A DNA stretch of 37,402 nucleotides from Akkermansia sp. (GCA_017415995.1 JAFQDN010000058.1:1-37402); one strand, 5' to 3'; numbered from the stretch's first letter, positions 1 through 13,300 are shown. A program made the numbers and translations. Notes: generated by a model from the letters alone, not told the origin.

Positions 1-162
1 GGCCCCCGGCATACACCCGGCGGCACCTCTGCGGGCACCCCGCCGCCATCCGGCAGGCATACCGCCGCGCCACCCCCTCCGCGCTCCCTTCTTCCTCACC
101 TACCCGCCAGTACTTCCCCACCTCCAACGGCGCGATACATCTCTTTTTGTTTTTCTGCCTTC

Positions 163-222
163 CCGGAGTTCCGCTGCTACGCAGCTCCACTCCGGGCTAC
201 CCTATACCGCCCCTCACGGGGC
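163..222 (+). repeat. Structured repeat unit 1 (two hairpins)
   Basis: Hairpin one has outer arms CCGGAGT (163-169) and ACTCCGG (189-195) around an inner stem GCTGC/GCAGC (173-177/181-185). A 13-base linker, GCTACCCTATACC, leads to hairpin two, GCCCC-TCAC-GGGGC (209-222). A second copy lies inverted at 376-437. The linker is nearly identical in both copies, while the inner stem differs by paired changes, so the fold seems to be conserved rather than the sequence. Confidence 0.6.
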
Positions 223-314
223 TCATATTTAGCTTGCCATCTTTGCCGCTACGCTTGCCGCAGGGCTTTGCTGCATTACTGCGCGCAACGCGCGCCCAAT
301 TCTGAGAATCATAG

Positions 315-353
315 CCGGGGGTAAGCCCGACCTTGGGAGGGCGCAACCCCCGG
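315..353. repeat. Hairpin between the two repeat units
   Basis: Perfect 8-bp arms CCGGGGGT (315-322) and ACCCCCGG (346-353) enclose a second nested GCCC/GGGC stem. It sits midway between the inverted repeat units. No T-run follows on either strand, so it does not look like a terminator. Confidence 0.5.
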
Positions 354-375
354 TACGCATGGAAATAAAATTAAA

Positions 376-437
376 GCCCCGGTGAGGGGCGATATAGGGT
401 AGCCCGGTGGTGGAGTGGCGAAGCCACGCAACCCCGG
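376..437 (-). repeat. Structured repeat unit 2, inverted copy of unit 1
   Basis: Read on the minus strand this unit repeats the order of unit 1. There is a hairpin with inner stem GTGGC/GCCAC (positions 423-427/415-419), an almost identical 13-base linker (GCTACCCTATATC, 391-403), and a hairpin GCCCC-TCACC-GGGGC (376-390). Unit 1 has GCTGC/GCAGC in the same inner stem, which amounts to compensatory changes. The two copies face each other about 150 bases apart. Confidence 0.6.
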
Positions 438-671
438 GGGATGTATCAAAAATAGATGCGAACCCCGGTAGGGGTGGCATAATGCGTGGCTCGGAATACG
501 GCATTGTTTCAACATGCCGCGAACATGATAAAACACGCGCCCACAACGGCTCGGAGCTCCCGTCTTCGCGTCTCGCTGCGCTCGCTTGCTACGCCGGGGC
601 TTCCGCCTCGCGTTTATACCCGTCTATGCTTCCGCGAACTCGGGGGCAGTATAGTTCTTACGCAGAATTCC

Positions 672-1268
672 TCAATAGATTTCCACCTTTGTGCCGTAGC
701 GCACAGAATCATAAATGAAGGAGCAGGCAGCGCGGGGAAGACGAATACAGCCGTGGGAAGAGGGAGTGTCTCGCACAGCACCGACGTGCAAACCGATTCC
801 ATCATAAGTAAGGCGCATGAAGTAGGGCATGGCTACATGGTAAATATTGGAACGGTGGTTCTTATCGCGCTGCAAAATGGTGTAGCTACCGCGCGGGGTC
901 TCATAACCACGCATGCCGGTGCATACCGGGAACTCCATAGCCACGGCACCATTGACAATAAAACGTCCGGTCTGCGTGGTCAAGCACACTTCAATGCGCT
1001 TGTGGGGATCCGCCAAAGCATCTGCGCGAACCTGAGCGGGCTGTCGGTAAAAGCGGACCTCCTTGGGACGCGCCGCCATTTGCTGAACTTGCGGGGAAGT
1101 GGACTGTTCCGCATTTTCCTGGGTCTGCACCTCAGCCGGACGCATGCCGTTAATCGTCACCGTGCCATCTTTGTGGAAAACGCGCACACCGCCCTCCGTA
1201 GAAGAACAAGCACTCATTAACAACATTCCGACTCCGAGGAGCGAACCGTATAACCATGTCATTTTCAT
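672..1268 (-). CDS. L,D-transpeptidase (YkuD family) lipoprotein
   Basis: A 198-residue protein with a lipoprotein signal peptide: Met-Lys start, hydrophobic core, and lipobox LMSA before Cys21. The C-terminal part (about 90-198) is a YkuD/ErfK L,D-transpeptidase domain. It keeps the catalytic motif SHGCIRL, with nucleophile Cys174, His172 and Arg176, and the upstream His161 of the family. Members form 3-3 peptidoglycan cross-links or attach proteins to peptidoglycan, on the periplasmic side. Residues 22-70 are a low-complexity linker. A promoter with its -10 ending 6 bases before the ATG supports this start and suggests a leaderless mRNA. The giant gene upstream ends in its own terminator, so this gene is probably transcribed alone. 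Family assignment is firm; the exact reaction (cross-linking or anchoring) is not shown. Confidence 0.93.
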   Translation of the reverse strand: MKMTWLYGSLLGVGMLLMSACSSTEGGVRVFHKDGTVTINGMRPAEVQTQENAEQSTSPQVQQMAARPKEVRFYRQPAQVRADALADPHKRIEVCLTTQTGRFIVNGAVAMEFPVCTGMRGYETPRGSYTILQRDKNHRSNIYHVAMPYFMRLTYDGIGLHVGAVRDTPSSHGCIRLPRAACSFIYDSVRYGTKVEIY

Positions 1269-1274
1269 GCGCCT

Positions 1275-1303
1275 ATATTACTTCACATCAATCCTTTCAG
1301 CAA
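1275..1303 (-). promoter_or_regulatory. Promoter of the L,D-transpeptidase gene
   Basis: Minus strand: TTGCTG (1298-1303), 17-bp spacer, TAATAT (1275-1280). Only 6 bases separate the -10 from the ATG at 1268, so transcription would begin at or next to the start codon. Confidence 0.6.
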
Positions 1304-1324
1304 GTAAAAAAACATTTTTTCTCT

Positions 1325-1365
1325 AAAAAATCCCCGTTTATCTGCAAGGCATGCAGATAAACGGG
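1325..1365 (-). terminator. Intrinsic terminator of the giant gene
   Basis: A perfect 14-bp stem (1333-1346 with 1352-1365) and a 5-base loop are followed on the minus strand by TTTTTT (1325-1330). It lies 33 bases past the stop codon of the giant gene and ahead of the transpeptidase promoter. Confidence 0.85.
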
Positions 1366-1397
1366 AAAAAATGTTAATAATTGAGTAAAATGCTCCA

Positions 1398-4300
1398 TTA
1401 CTTTCTGCGGCGGCGGTACGCCAAAGCAGCCAAGGCCAGCAGGCCGAGCGTACTCGTGGCGGGCTCCGGAATAATGTCCGTGCTGAAGTAGACCACGGCA
1501 TTTCCGCCGGCAGACGTATCGAAGTAGCCCTCCACCGAGCCACTGATGCCCTCATACATACCGAGAATGGTAATAGCAGTCGCATCAAACTCCGTTTCCG
1601 TGAAGCTCAGCCCAACGGCATCGTATCCTCCGGCCAAGAGCTCATGAGCAAACTCACCGGAGAACTCAACGGTAAGCGTACCGGTCAGTGAGCTGTACGA
1701 GAATGCGGAGGAGGAAAGCATCATCACCTTAGCGGCCTGAGTATTGGCGCCATCAGCCCCCCGCACGGCATTGGCCTTGGAGATTTCCAAGGAGACATCT
1801 GCCAGCGCCACATCATTACGGGTCACCTCACCATCCAGCAACATGACACCGGATGCAGCGGTTGCTGCATGATAGCCCTGAACCTGTGTTCCTGCTGCTA
1901 TGTGCAAGTTATTCATATTCAGGCTTACACCTTGCTGCAAGGCAATCAGACTGTTGCTGATTTCCGTGATATCCATACCGCTGCCGACAATACTTACCGT
2001 AGCATCTGCATGGGACAAACGCACGCCACCACTTATGCTTGCAGCGTTTGAGCCGTCCGCACTGCTGATGGTAGCCATTGAGGTTGCTGTACCGTCCGCC
2101 ACGGTGGAAACGGCCATTCCGGCCCCCTGCTCCACGGTTACATTGCCACGCACATCGGCACTGCCTGCCACGTGCAAGGTTCCCGCTCCCGCCACCTTCA
2201 TGGAGGCAGCCACGCCGTCTGCGGATGTAATGTCACCGCTCACCACCATGTCGCCACCTTCATTGCCACGCACAATATCCGTTGCCACGCCCTCGGCGTT
2301 GGTCTCGTACGTATACTGCGTGGTGTCGAAGGTGGTACCCTCGGCGCTGTTCAGTGTCACATTCTCCGCAATGGTGGTGGAGGCGGCACTCATCCCCACC
2401 GTACCCTCACCGAAGGTAGCGGAGAATGCCTTATCCGTGCTGATGCCAGCATCCCCCAGAATCAAAGAACCGCCGTTTTTCAAATCAATGTTGATGCTTT
2501 GCGTCTTTTCGGATTTGACATTTGCAACACCAAAGCCATTCACCGCCAACACACCACCATCGATGACTATATTGGCGGCATTATCACCAACCAATACCTT
2601 GGCATCCTTGGCAAGCATCGTTCCCTTTACAGTCAAATCAGTAGCATAATTCCATTCACCTAAAATAAGGCTAGCCGTTTTATAATCAGCAACATTACTG
2701 TTTCCGGTCACCGTCAGGATGGAACCCGCATTAATCATCACAGTTGTTGTACCACCGGCATTGCTATCGCCGGTTTCAAATCGGCCGGTCTGCATGAAAG
2801 TTGAGTCGCCTTCAGTCGTACCGCCGATATTAATAGTACCATAACCGGCATGAACCGTACCCACATTCACCGTTTCACCGGTGAGGGTCAAAACGCCTGC
2901 GTTCAGGTTATTTTCCCAACTTTGGTCTGTGGAGCTTGTATCAGCAAGCTCTATCTTGTCAGCCGTTACATTACCCGCAAGAACGGTGCCATACCCACCC
3001 TTCTGGTGAATGGTACCCTGCCCAGTAATATCATTACCTAAGGTCAGTTCCTGCGTGGTATTGAGCAAGAGCGTTGCACCGCTTGCTACATCAATCGCCC
3101 CGCCATTGGCAGCCATGCTCACAGCGCCCGCAAGCTCCAGAGTGCCACCGGTAATGCTTGTGGTACCGGTGTAGAGATTTGCCCCGGCATATACGATATT
3201 CGCATCACCGATATTCACAGACAACGCACCTTCCGCACCATCCGTCATGGTGGATTCAATCTTAATGGGGTTATCATTAATCTTCTCAAAATACAATGTA
3301 CCTGTACCGGTAATACTGCCTTTCAGAACCGTTGAATTACCGGTACTAGAGCCCTTAATCCAGCCGGAACCATCCACCGTGATAGCAGTATTAAGCTCAT
3401 GATAAGTTCCTCCGCCATTACGCAGCTCAATGGTACCACCTTGCAGCAAAAGTTTGTCAGCAGCAAGTCCTGTTCCCCAGTTCAGCACTAAAGTACCGTC
3501 CTTACGCACGCTGATTTCCGCCATGCCGGTCCAGCTAGTTTGCTCATGCAAGGAAAGCTTACCATTCACAACGTCCACGTGAGCAAAGGTCAGAGAAGCG
3601 CCTTCGCCCTCCATTTTCCACGTTACCTCAGCCCCGTTCATGATATACACCGTACCGGCGGTAACAGCATCCGACACCACAGCGGTGGCATTCGAGTTAA
3701 AGATGGCATCCTTACCTGCAGCAAAACTCAGGTTGTTGCCAGCATCGGTGTCAGGCACAATATCCCAGTTGGCAGAGCTCCAGTTTGTATCCGCAGCCCC
3801 ACCTACCCAAGTGTACACTCCATCATTGGTGTATACCAAATACAAGCCGTCAGCCGTGGCGTTGAAGCTTGCACTACCTATGCCGTTATAAGTCAGAGTA
3901 TCATTATTCGCCCCGCTCCAGTCACCGGAGGCAAGCTTATACGAACCATTAGCCAAAGCACCGGTCAGTTTCGAGAAATCCAGCGTGATGGTCTGCGTGG
4001 TACCGGCGGTATACACAGCAGCGCTACCCAAACTCAAAGCCGCGCTATTCTCCGACAGCAGGCTGGCATCAAACAGCATCTGACCGCCGGAAAGGGTCAT
4101 TCCTCCCAACTGCACGGCGTTTTCCGTACCGGTGAGAACGGAAAGCACATCGCCACTACCCAAGGTGTAGGCGCTACCCGTCATATTGAGAACACCACCG
4201 CTTACTGTAACGCTACCGTTTACATCAGCTTGACTCAGCACCAGCTCACCCTTGCTCACACTGACGTTGCCCACATAGGCCTGCCCGCTGAAGGTCTGTG

Positions 4301-7300
4301 TTCCGCTGCCGGTCATAGCCAAGTTCAGGCGCTCCGAGTCGGCAGCCGTCCCGACGGTACCGGCAAAGGAGCCACCGACTCCGGCAATCGTCAGGGTATT
4401 GGCAACGGTAGAACCGGGTGCTGTATCGGACTGTGTTACCGAGGTACGAGCTTCACCTGCGTAGATGTGCGACAACTCGTTGCCATTTACCCCCTGCACC
4501 GTTGCATTGGCGGTGTTAATGGCCAGCGTGGCATTGTTCCCCTTTCCGGATTGGTTGTTACCATCAACATCGTCATGACCTTGCAACGATAAAGTTGCAT
4601 TCTTTGCTGCACCATCCGAGGCCAAAACGACACACGCCTGATATGCACCATTCGTCCACTGATCCTGGGGTGTACGGTTCAGTACAATCTGACCGCTGAA
4701 TTCATTGTCTCCGCTGAGAACAAGCATAGAAGAGCTGCTATGCGTAGTCGTGGACTTCCACACCAGATTACCTACACCGGAAAGGCTATTAATATTCCAA
4801 ATGGTATTCCAGCCGTTTTGTTGCAATTCCAAAGTATTATTTGCAGCAATTTCAATGTAATTCAACGTACGAGTTGCGTTATCTCCGGCAGCCTCATTCA
4901 AATCATTGCGCAATACTGACGTAGCAGGCGACTCAGCCGTTGCAGAGGCATTGTTAACCACCAATGAGCTATACAACACTTGTTCTGCGTTGGCTGCGGC
5001 TTTGTTTAATTCAAGCGTACCACCCGTCATGGTAATCACACGACCGGCAGCGCCTACACTATCCGTCGTAAACTTCACCGTACCGCCGGAGATATTCATG
5101 TTGGCAATATCGGCAGTATTGGTAAAGTTCACCGTACCGCCGGAGATATCAGCTGCATCTATGGTGCTCATACCGTTAAAGTTTACGGTACCCCCGGAGA
5201 TATCAACTGCATCTATGGTATGGGACCCTGTAGCTTGGAACTCAACAATGGTTGAAGCATTCGAGGAGAGCGTTAATGAACCAATCGTACTGTTTTTCTT
5301 AAAATAAACATGTCCGCCATTCAAATCAACGATTCCAATCGTAGCATCAGCTTCGAACATCTCACGCCCCCATTCATTACAAGAAGCGTGCACAAGCCCG
5401 CCCAAATTAACCTCCTCCCAGAACGAGAAATATCCATTTAGGTTTGCATGCTTAAAGGTACCGTCTCCGCTTACCGTGCCATAAAAATGTGTGTGCCCGC
5501 CATTTTCGACTGATGTCGTGCCATCCAGCACTATGTCAAAATCCAGCCGTTCAATACCTTCTGCCTTCATATTAACACCATCTGCCAGATGTAAGATTGC
5601 ACCGACCTTGCTATCTGCAGTGGCGTTCAGCTTACCACTCTTCACATAGGTTTCACCCGTGAAGTTTTCACCCAGCTTGAGGGAATTATCGGCATTGGTC
5701 AGGTTCAGTTCTACCGTACCGGAGCCTGAGATATTTTCGGCAGTGTACCCGGCTTTCGCCGTTTCAAAGGCCAAAACAGTACCACCTCCGACAACAATCG
5801 AATCAGCCGTAAGAGCACCGACGCTTTCATCCAAGCTCACTCGGAGGGGGGCACCCTCAACATTTGAATCAGACGCAGCGGGATTAACCAGTGTTACCGA
5901 ATCGGCCGTTACATCCGCCGCCAACGTTACAGTGGCCGAGGTATTGAACACAACACTATCCCCGGCATTGAAGTCAGTCATGGCGCCATCAAGCGTTTCC
6001 ACAACATTCCACACAGCTTGGGAGTCATCCCAAGTACCGGTTGCTCCCCCATCCCAATACAGGACAAGAGCCTGATTCCCGGAGTCATTAGTTGTGGTGA
6101 TGGAGGCATAAGTCACGCCATCCACTGTAGAATAGCCCACGGAAGCACCATAGCGTAGGGCACTTTCGCCGTTAATGGTCACATTGTCGGCAGACAAGGA
6201 ATCCCACACATCTTCAGCACCGCTATTGAACAGGTAATAGGTACCGGCAGTCAGGTTACCCAATGCCAAGGTGCCACTATTGAGGTTCAGACCGGAGGTA
6301 GAAGCCAAGGAAATGGCATCACCCACCGTCCCGGCAGTGAATGTTTGATCCGCCAAGTCCAACGTACCACCGGAGAGGGTGAAGCTGACGCCGGAGGTTC
6401 CCATCAACGCAGCAGCATTAGCCTTAGTGAGATCCAGAGTACCACCGCTCACCGTTACAGCAGCTGTAGCACCATCAGCCAAACTTATGGATGGGGAGGA
6501 GGATATGGTCAGTTTACCACCTTCCACATTCAAAGCACCGCCATTGATATTAAGAGTATTGGATATTGTTGTATTGCCACCTTGCTGTTTGAATGCACCG
6601 GAGGACAGAGTGAGCACACCGCCACTGATCGTACCGCCACCTTGCAATTCCAAGTTACCACCGGAAATATACAATAAGCGGCGCGTTGAATCATTATCGG
6701 TCATATTGATAGCACCTTGAACAGTCAAAGTACCACCGGACAATGTCATATTACGATCCCCCCAATCAGCCAAAAGTTTAAGCTCACCTTTCACCGTCAT
6801 CTGATGCACGGAAATATCGTAAACACCGTGATTAGAAAACTCAGCGCTGCCCACTGTAATCATCCCATCACCTGTAATGGTATTAGTATTATTTCCCGTG
6901 GCAAATTTGAACAGACCATCCACATTTAAAGCACCATCAACATCCAGAGTCCCTATTCCCCATCCGTTTGTAACCTTCGCGGCATTAAGTGCCACGCCGG
7001 AAGCAATGGAAATATTGCGCTGGAAATTGTCACTGGAACTCGTTTTTATTTCCCCTACAGTATAGGTTGTAGAAGTTGCACCGGCAGCCAAGTTGAAGAC
7101 AATGGAGGACGCATTCTGCATGTCGATATCCCCCACGGTAGCGTCAACCGAAGCAAAGGTGACAGAGCCGCCACCGCTGGCGGTAAGGCCGGAGAGTTCT
7201 GCTTTAGCCGAGCTGATATTGAGCGCACCACCGGAAACGGTAACCGCACCGAGGTCGGCAGCTGCCGTACTCAGGTTGAGCGTACCGCCGGAAACCTTGG

Positions 7301-10300
7301 TAGAGGTAGCCGTGAGGGAACCATCGCCATTAACCGTTGTTGTGCCGGAGGAATAGTCCAACGCCGCTGCAACCATATCCCCATCAACTGTAAGCGTGTG
7401 CCCGACATCACCATCCATGGTTCCCAGTACGGTCAAGGTGGCACCTTCCGCAACAACAATGGTTCTGTTCGTGTAGCCGGAATTATTCTGAACAGAAATA
7501 TTACCCGTTACCGTGTACGAGGCGGTATCTGAACCGGTAGCAACACCGAAATTCAACGAGGAGGTATTGTAAAGAGCAATGCTTGCGAATGAAAGTGACG
7601 GTGATTTCAGATTAACCGTGCTCGAAGCACTGTCATTCGCTCGCAAAATCATATCTCCGATGCTGCCGGTGGCATTAACATTCAGCACCCCACCCCACGC
7701 AACATCAATATCACCGGCATCAATGAGAGTATTAACCGTCAGGTCATTATAAAGCCACAAGCTTTGCGTTCCCTCATGATTGAGCACTTCCGCAGTCACG
7801 GCACCCGCACCTTCAAAGCTATATTGTTTATCGCCTTGAATGGAAATTTCACCAGTAGTTACATTTTCCGTTACCTGAACCACCGTATTGGCAGCGGTGC
7901 CGTCAAACACGGCCTTTTGAGCAGCAACGGAAGCATCATGCGTACTGAATACCGTAGAATTCCAAGCATGGGAGTCTTCCGTACCGGCCCACACAGAGGC
8001 AGCACCCGTGAGCGTAATGAAGAGACCGCTATCGGAGCCGGAGAAGCTATACAAAGAATTACCCAATCCGGAAGCCGTAAGCTTAGTCATATCCAAACCG
8101 GCCCAGGCATCACCTGAGGCAAGCATATAAGCCGTATCGGTTGAAAGATTCTCCGTGTTAGTGAAGTTAATAACCTGAGTTCCGGCAGTAAGCGTCAAAG
8201 TCTCCACGCTCAGAGCAGCGGCGTCACCGGAAAGCATAGAGGCATCGAACACCATCTCACCGCCTGCCAAGGTCAAGCCAGCCAGCTGTACGGAATCCGC
8301 CGTTCCCGTCAGTACGGAAAGAGTCTGCCCCGTTCCCAAGGTGTAGGTGGCATCCAAGTCCAGCATACCACCGCTAACCGTTACATCTCCGCTTACGGTG
8401 GATGCAGCATTGCTCAATACCAGAGCACCTGATTTTACGGAGATATTGCCGACATGAGCCTCACCGCTGAAGGTTTGGGAGCCACTGCCGGTCATGGCCA
8501 AGTTCAGGCGCTCCGTATCAGCCGAAGTACCGACCGTACCGGCAAAGGTGCCACCGGCTCCGGCAATCGTCAGGGTATTGGCCTCGGAGGATGAAGGCAT
8601 ATTGGAACCGGAAGCAACAACAGAAGCCCCGGCATAAAGGTGTGCATACGCATCACTCTGCACGCCGGCTACTTGAGCATTGGCAGTATTGATAGCCACA
8701 GAGGTTATCGCATTGGCCTTAGTGCCGGTAGAGGTGCAGTTTAACGTAATCACGGAATTCTGCAGAGCATTATCCGACGCGATTTCCACAAAAGCTTGAT
8801 ATCTGCGTTCAGCAGCATCAAACGAACGATTTACCGTCACATTGCCGAAGAAATCGCTACCATCCCCGCTCAGAATCAATCGAGAGGTCGAGGAATGATT
8901 AGTCGTTGAACTCCAGAGCAAATCACCTTCACCGTTTAAGTCCTTGATATTCCATATAGTATTCCAAGAAGCCTGTTGCAATTCCAAGGTATTATTGGAA
9001 GCAATTTCTACAGAAGCGAGATTACGCACCAAACTTTCGGCACCCGTATCATTACGCAGCACAGATGTGACAGGGGCTTCCGCAGTAGCAGCAGAATTAT
9101 TAACCGACAGTTTGCTATGCACGCTTTGCTCACCATTGTAATTAAGCTGCAAATGCCCACCGGCCAGGGTAACAGTACTTGAAGTATCGGCCGAACCGAT
9201 GTCGGACTGAATTTTCATGGTACCGCTGCTGACTTTCAGGTCGGAGCCGGTGCCCATGGTAAGAGTTGCACCGGAAGCGAACGTTACATCACCTCCGTTG
9301 AAGTTGACCTTGGCATTGCTACCCAGAGAGAGGGAAGAACTGCCATTGATATTCACAACACCGCCCAAAACGTTGAAGGCAGCCCCCTCAGCCAAAGAAA
9401 TGGCAATTTTGGGAGTCCCATTACCGTCAGAATCATCAAAACCATTGGTAGTGGTCAGATTCAAGGTGGAATTTGCCCCTAAACTGATGTCAGCGGGTCG
9501 CCAATACTGCAAGCTTTTAACCTGCATATTGAGTGTACTGCCACTCTTGAGCTCAATCTTACCGTTATCAGCATTATGGAAATGGACATCATCCACCGAG
9601 GTAAAATCAGCCGTAGCATCTTGCAGAGCAACAAGAGCCCCCTGAACCCAATACGCGCCACCATTGCCGGATGTACGGTTAAAGGATGCCCCATCAGCCA
9701 AAGCAATCGAGCCACCGCCGGCAATGGTAATACGGCCGGTTCCGCTCACATTCACATCGCTCTCTACCAACAGCTCACCGTTGATGACACGTTCCGCCGA
9801 GGCCTCAAAGCTATATGTAGAGCTACCGGATAAGGCCAAAGTAGCATTGCTGTTCACGGAATACACCATGGTAGCCGTATTATCCCCCGTCAATTTGAGG
9901 GTACCCTGCTGCACAGTTACACCGGACAGATTGAGATTACCGGAGAGGGTGACGGAGCCAGTATCTTGTTTGATAAGCGTACCCGTAGCACCGTCAGCCA
10001 GCACAAAATCGGAGGCTATAGAGGTAGCGGTGGTAACGGGGTTATAGGTAACGAGATTGAGGTCACCCGCCAGCACGATGTTGCCCGTAGTAGGAGTGAG
10101 AGCAGTGGCTTCCTCGGCGCGTACAACAAGCTGGCTACCGGCATCCATGTGCAGGTTCGCGCTCTGGACATTGGTGAATTTATTACCGATAGAGCCCTGA
10201 TAACCTTCGATGATATTGAGCGCCAAATCACCGTGTATGTAAACATCCTGCACGGTAGAGCCGTCCAGCAACTGCACGGTACCGTCTTGTTGCCAATAGG

Positions 10301-13300
10301 TATCACTCACCTGCGTGGTGTAAAGGTGCAGCTGGGAGCCGGCATCACCCGTTACCTTGCCGGAGAAAGCCGAGTAACGATAATCAGTGGAGCCAATGGT
10401 AAGCTTGGCGGCGTTGGAAAGTGTAATGGGGGCGGAGGGATTGACGGGGGTGAGCTCCACGATGGTCAGCTCCGAGCCGTCCACCACGATGGCGTCCGAC
10501 ACCTCAATATTGGCAATGGAAGAAGCAGAGCCACCACCGGAGACACTCAAGGTACCGGTAGAAATGCTGCCCTCGCCGGAGAAAGAATAGCCGCCGGAAG
10601 AAATGGTAACCGTACCGGTAGATACGGCAGACGTCACGTTGACGGATTTATTGGCAGCGGTGGCGTCAAAAATGGCTTCGGCAGCCAAGGCATCGGAGGT
10701 GGAGTACTGAGAGAAAGTGGTAGAGTTCCACTCGTAGGCGGAATCCGTACCTGCCCAGACGTTGGAAGAATCATCGGAAGCAGCCGCCAAGGTCAACCAC
10801 AAGCCCTGAGAATCTGTAGAAAGGGAGAGATTCAGCTCTGCACTCTTAGCCATGAATCCAAGCGAGAAGAGGGAGGCCTCAACCGCACTCCAATCACCGG
10901 CAGCCAGCAAATACTTACCATCAGCCAAATCCACCATACCGGCAAGCGTAATGGAGGTAGCCACGTCACCGGTCACGGAGGCAATGGATAAGGCAGCACT
11001 GTCCGCAGACAAGCCGGAGGCGGATAATACAATGTTACCGCCAGCCAGAGCCAGTGCATTGAGGGTAACAGCACCGGAAGAACCGGAAAGCACGGCAAGC
11101 GTTTGGCCCTCACCCAGGGTAATAGAGCCATCCGCAACGGACAAGGAAGCGCCATCCTGCACCGTAATATTGCCGGCAACAGTGTCTACATCGCTGAGTG
11201 AAAGAGTACCAGCCTCCACCGTTATGTCTTGCAGCTCTAAATCAGCAGCCGTGAAAGACTGTGTATTGGAGCCTTGCTTGGTAATAGAGCCTGCCGTGGA
11301 AACAGAGGACGTAAGAGCGCCGGAATAGGAGGCGTCGGCAGAGGCACCATGAGCCCCCACGGTTAGGGTATTACCGGCAAAATCCAACGTACCGGCAGAA
11401 CCATTAAGCGTTGAAATGCTGAGATTCTCAGCCAAAGTCAGAGTACCACCGTTTATTTGCACATTCCCCGTACCGAGGGCGGAGGAGTTTGCCGTGGTCA
11501 GAGAACCGGATTCCAGCGTTGTACCCCCACTGTAGGTGTTACTGCCGCCTATCTGCACATTGGCAGCATTCGAGCCATCAGCAATTTTAAGTGCGAGTGC
11601 AGCATCAGCCGCATCTTTAACGGAGGAATTAATGTAGTAACGATGGGATTGCTCGTTTGTAAGGGTAAGAGTCCCGGAGCCGGAGATAGTACCGGTCATT
11701 CGGGCATTGCCACCGTAATAAGCGCCACGAATTTTCGCACCATCGGCAACGGTCAGATTGCCATTGAGCTCAACGCTGCCGCCGGAGCCATTATAAAGCT
11801 GCAACTCAGCTCCACTCTGCAAATGAATGGTAGCATTACCCAAGCCGGTGCCGTACGCCATGCGCAGCGCAGCACCGTTAGCTACGCTGATGGTTCCCAT
11901 CTGCGTACCGTCATGGTACAATTCACCACCCAACATCAGCACACCGCTCTGCACCTCCGTTGCGGAAATGTTGCTAGCTTGCGCTTTCAACACCAAACCG
12001 GTGGACTCAGCAGCTGTGGAGAATACGCCCTGAACGATAAGCTTGTGATTATTGCCCCGAATCCCCCCCGCAATAAACGAGAAACCACTGCGGTTCATAA
12101 ACGTGGCATCCCCGGTAAGGGCGACGGTGCCAATAAGAGAGTTCCAATTACTGCCGCCGGACAAGGATACGGTACCGGCAGTTTGCAGATTCACCGTTTG
12201 TGCAATGTTTGCACCCTGCACATAAGTAGCACCGGCATCCACAATGATGGTATCCACATTGATAGCAGCAGCACTCTCACTGCCGTATGAACCGGTCTTG
12301 ATGTGCAGCGTTCCCAAATCGGAGATATTGACAGTTCCGCTTGTATTCGCCCCCCAATCAATCACCAACTCGCCCTCACCGCTGACGGAACCGAGGGACT
12401 GAGCTGTGCCGGTAACGACCAAGGAACCGGCCTCAATCATCGTGCTGGTAACATTGACGGTTCCGCTCAGGGTTGTTGTTCCGCTGCCAAGCTGGTAAAG
12501 GTTGGTGGCGGTTACAGACTTCTCACTTGCCACGGAGAAGGCATAATCATCCTTGGAGTCAAAACGCAGTGCTTTCAGGTTCTGGGTCTCTGTGACATTC
12601 ACTGTCTTATTCGCAGCAAGGTCATTGAATACGGCTGTACCGGTCAATTGGCTTCTGGAACTCGAACCGAAAGTAAACAAACTCCAACCATAGGCAGAAT
12701 CCGTACCATTCCAGATATCACTATCGGAATGAATCGCCAAGGTCAGGGTAAGCCCATTGGCAGAATTGTTGATGGTAGCCGACATGAAATCCATGTCGGC
12801 ATCCATGGTGAGAGCAGCCCCCGTCCAATCGCCGGAAGCAAGATAATAGGTACCGGCACTCAAAGAACCGGAGTTATTGAAATTAAGCGTTGCATTACCG
12901 GAAGCCGTGCTCAGAGCTAAAGAATAAGTACCGGAGGTCGTGCTCAAGTCCGAAGCATCAAAGCAGAGCGTACCGGAATTAAGCGTGAGGGCAGAACCGA
13001 ATGTGGCTGTTGAGGCGTTGTCACTCCCCTGCACATAGAACGTGTGCCCACTATCCAAGGAGAAGGCATCCCCCAGCTTCAGGGTAGCCCCCTGAGCCAC
13101 GGTAACATCCCCCAAAAGCGAGAAGCTGTTAGCACTCACGCTGAGAGAGCCGCTCAGGGCAGAAATATCATTAAGCACCACAGTGGTACCGTTAATGGTC
13201 TGGGAACCACTCCCCTGCATGCTCAGGCTGAGGGAGGCTGACGCTGTATCAGCTGTAGTACCAATGGAACCGCTGTAAGTGTAGCTACCACTGCCGGTCA

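Larger units (their letters stand above)
1..671. other. Gene-poor region made of stem-loops
   Basis: I see no convincing gene in this stretch. Open frames on both strands are GC-rich, have odd composition and match no family I know. From about 163 to 475 the DNA is a nearly continuous series of hairpins: 163-195, 209-222, 281-293, 315-353, 376-390, 415-427 and 462-475. The stretch 1-150 is very GC-rich and holds nothing I can name. The region lies 3' of the L,D-transpeptidase gene, which reads leftward and ends at 672. It could be a dispersed repeat, a structured RNA or decayed mobile DNA. Confidence 0.5.

Noticed and set aside
1..150. Minus-strand open frame running off the left edge
   Set aside because: About 45 codons without a stop in very GC-rich DNA is not significant, and the Arg/Cys/Gly-rich translation matches nothing I know. 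A real gene start at the edge cannot be excluded.
229..546. Minus-strand frames in the hairpin region (105 and 75 residues)
   Set aside because: Pro/Gly/Arg-rich translations of structured repeat DNA, overlapping each other in different frames, with no recognisable domain. Best explained as by-products of the repeat.
486..1220. 244-residue plus-strand frame
   Set aside because: Antisense to the L,D-transpeptidase gene, which has catalytic motif, lipobox and promoter; the plus frame has none of these.
3540..4592. 350-residue plus-strand frame opposite the giant gene (and similar ones at 9966-10991, 11457-12290, 15549-16271)
   Set aside because: They lie antisense to a continuous, well-supported gene. 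The skewed, repetitive Gly/Ser/Thr/Ala codons of the minus strand keep the opposite frames open. None has a family motif or signal peptide.
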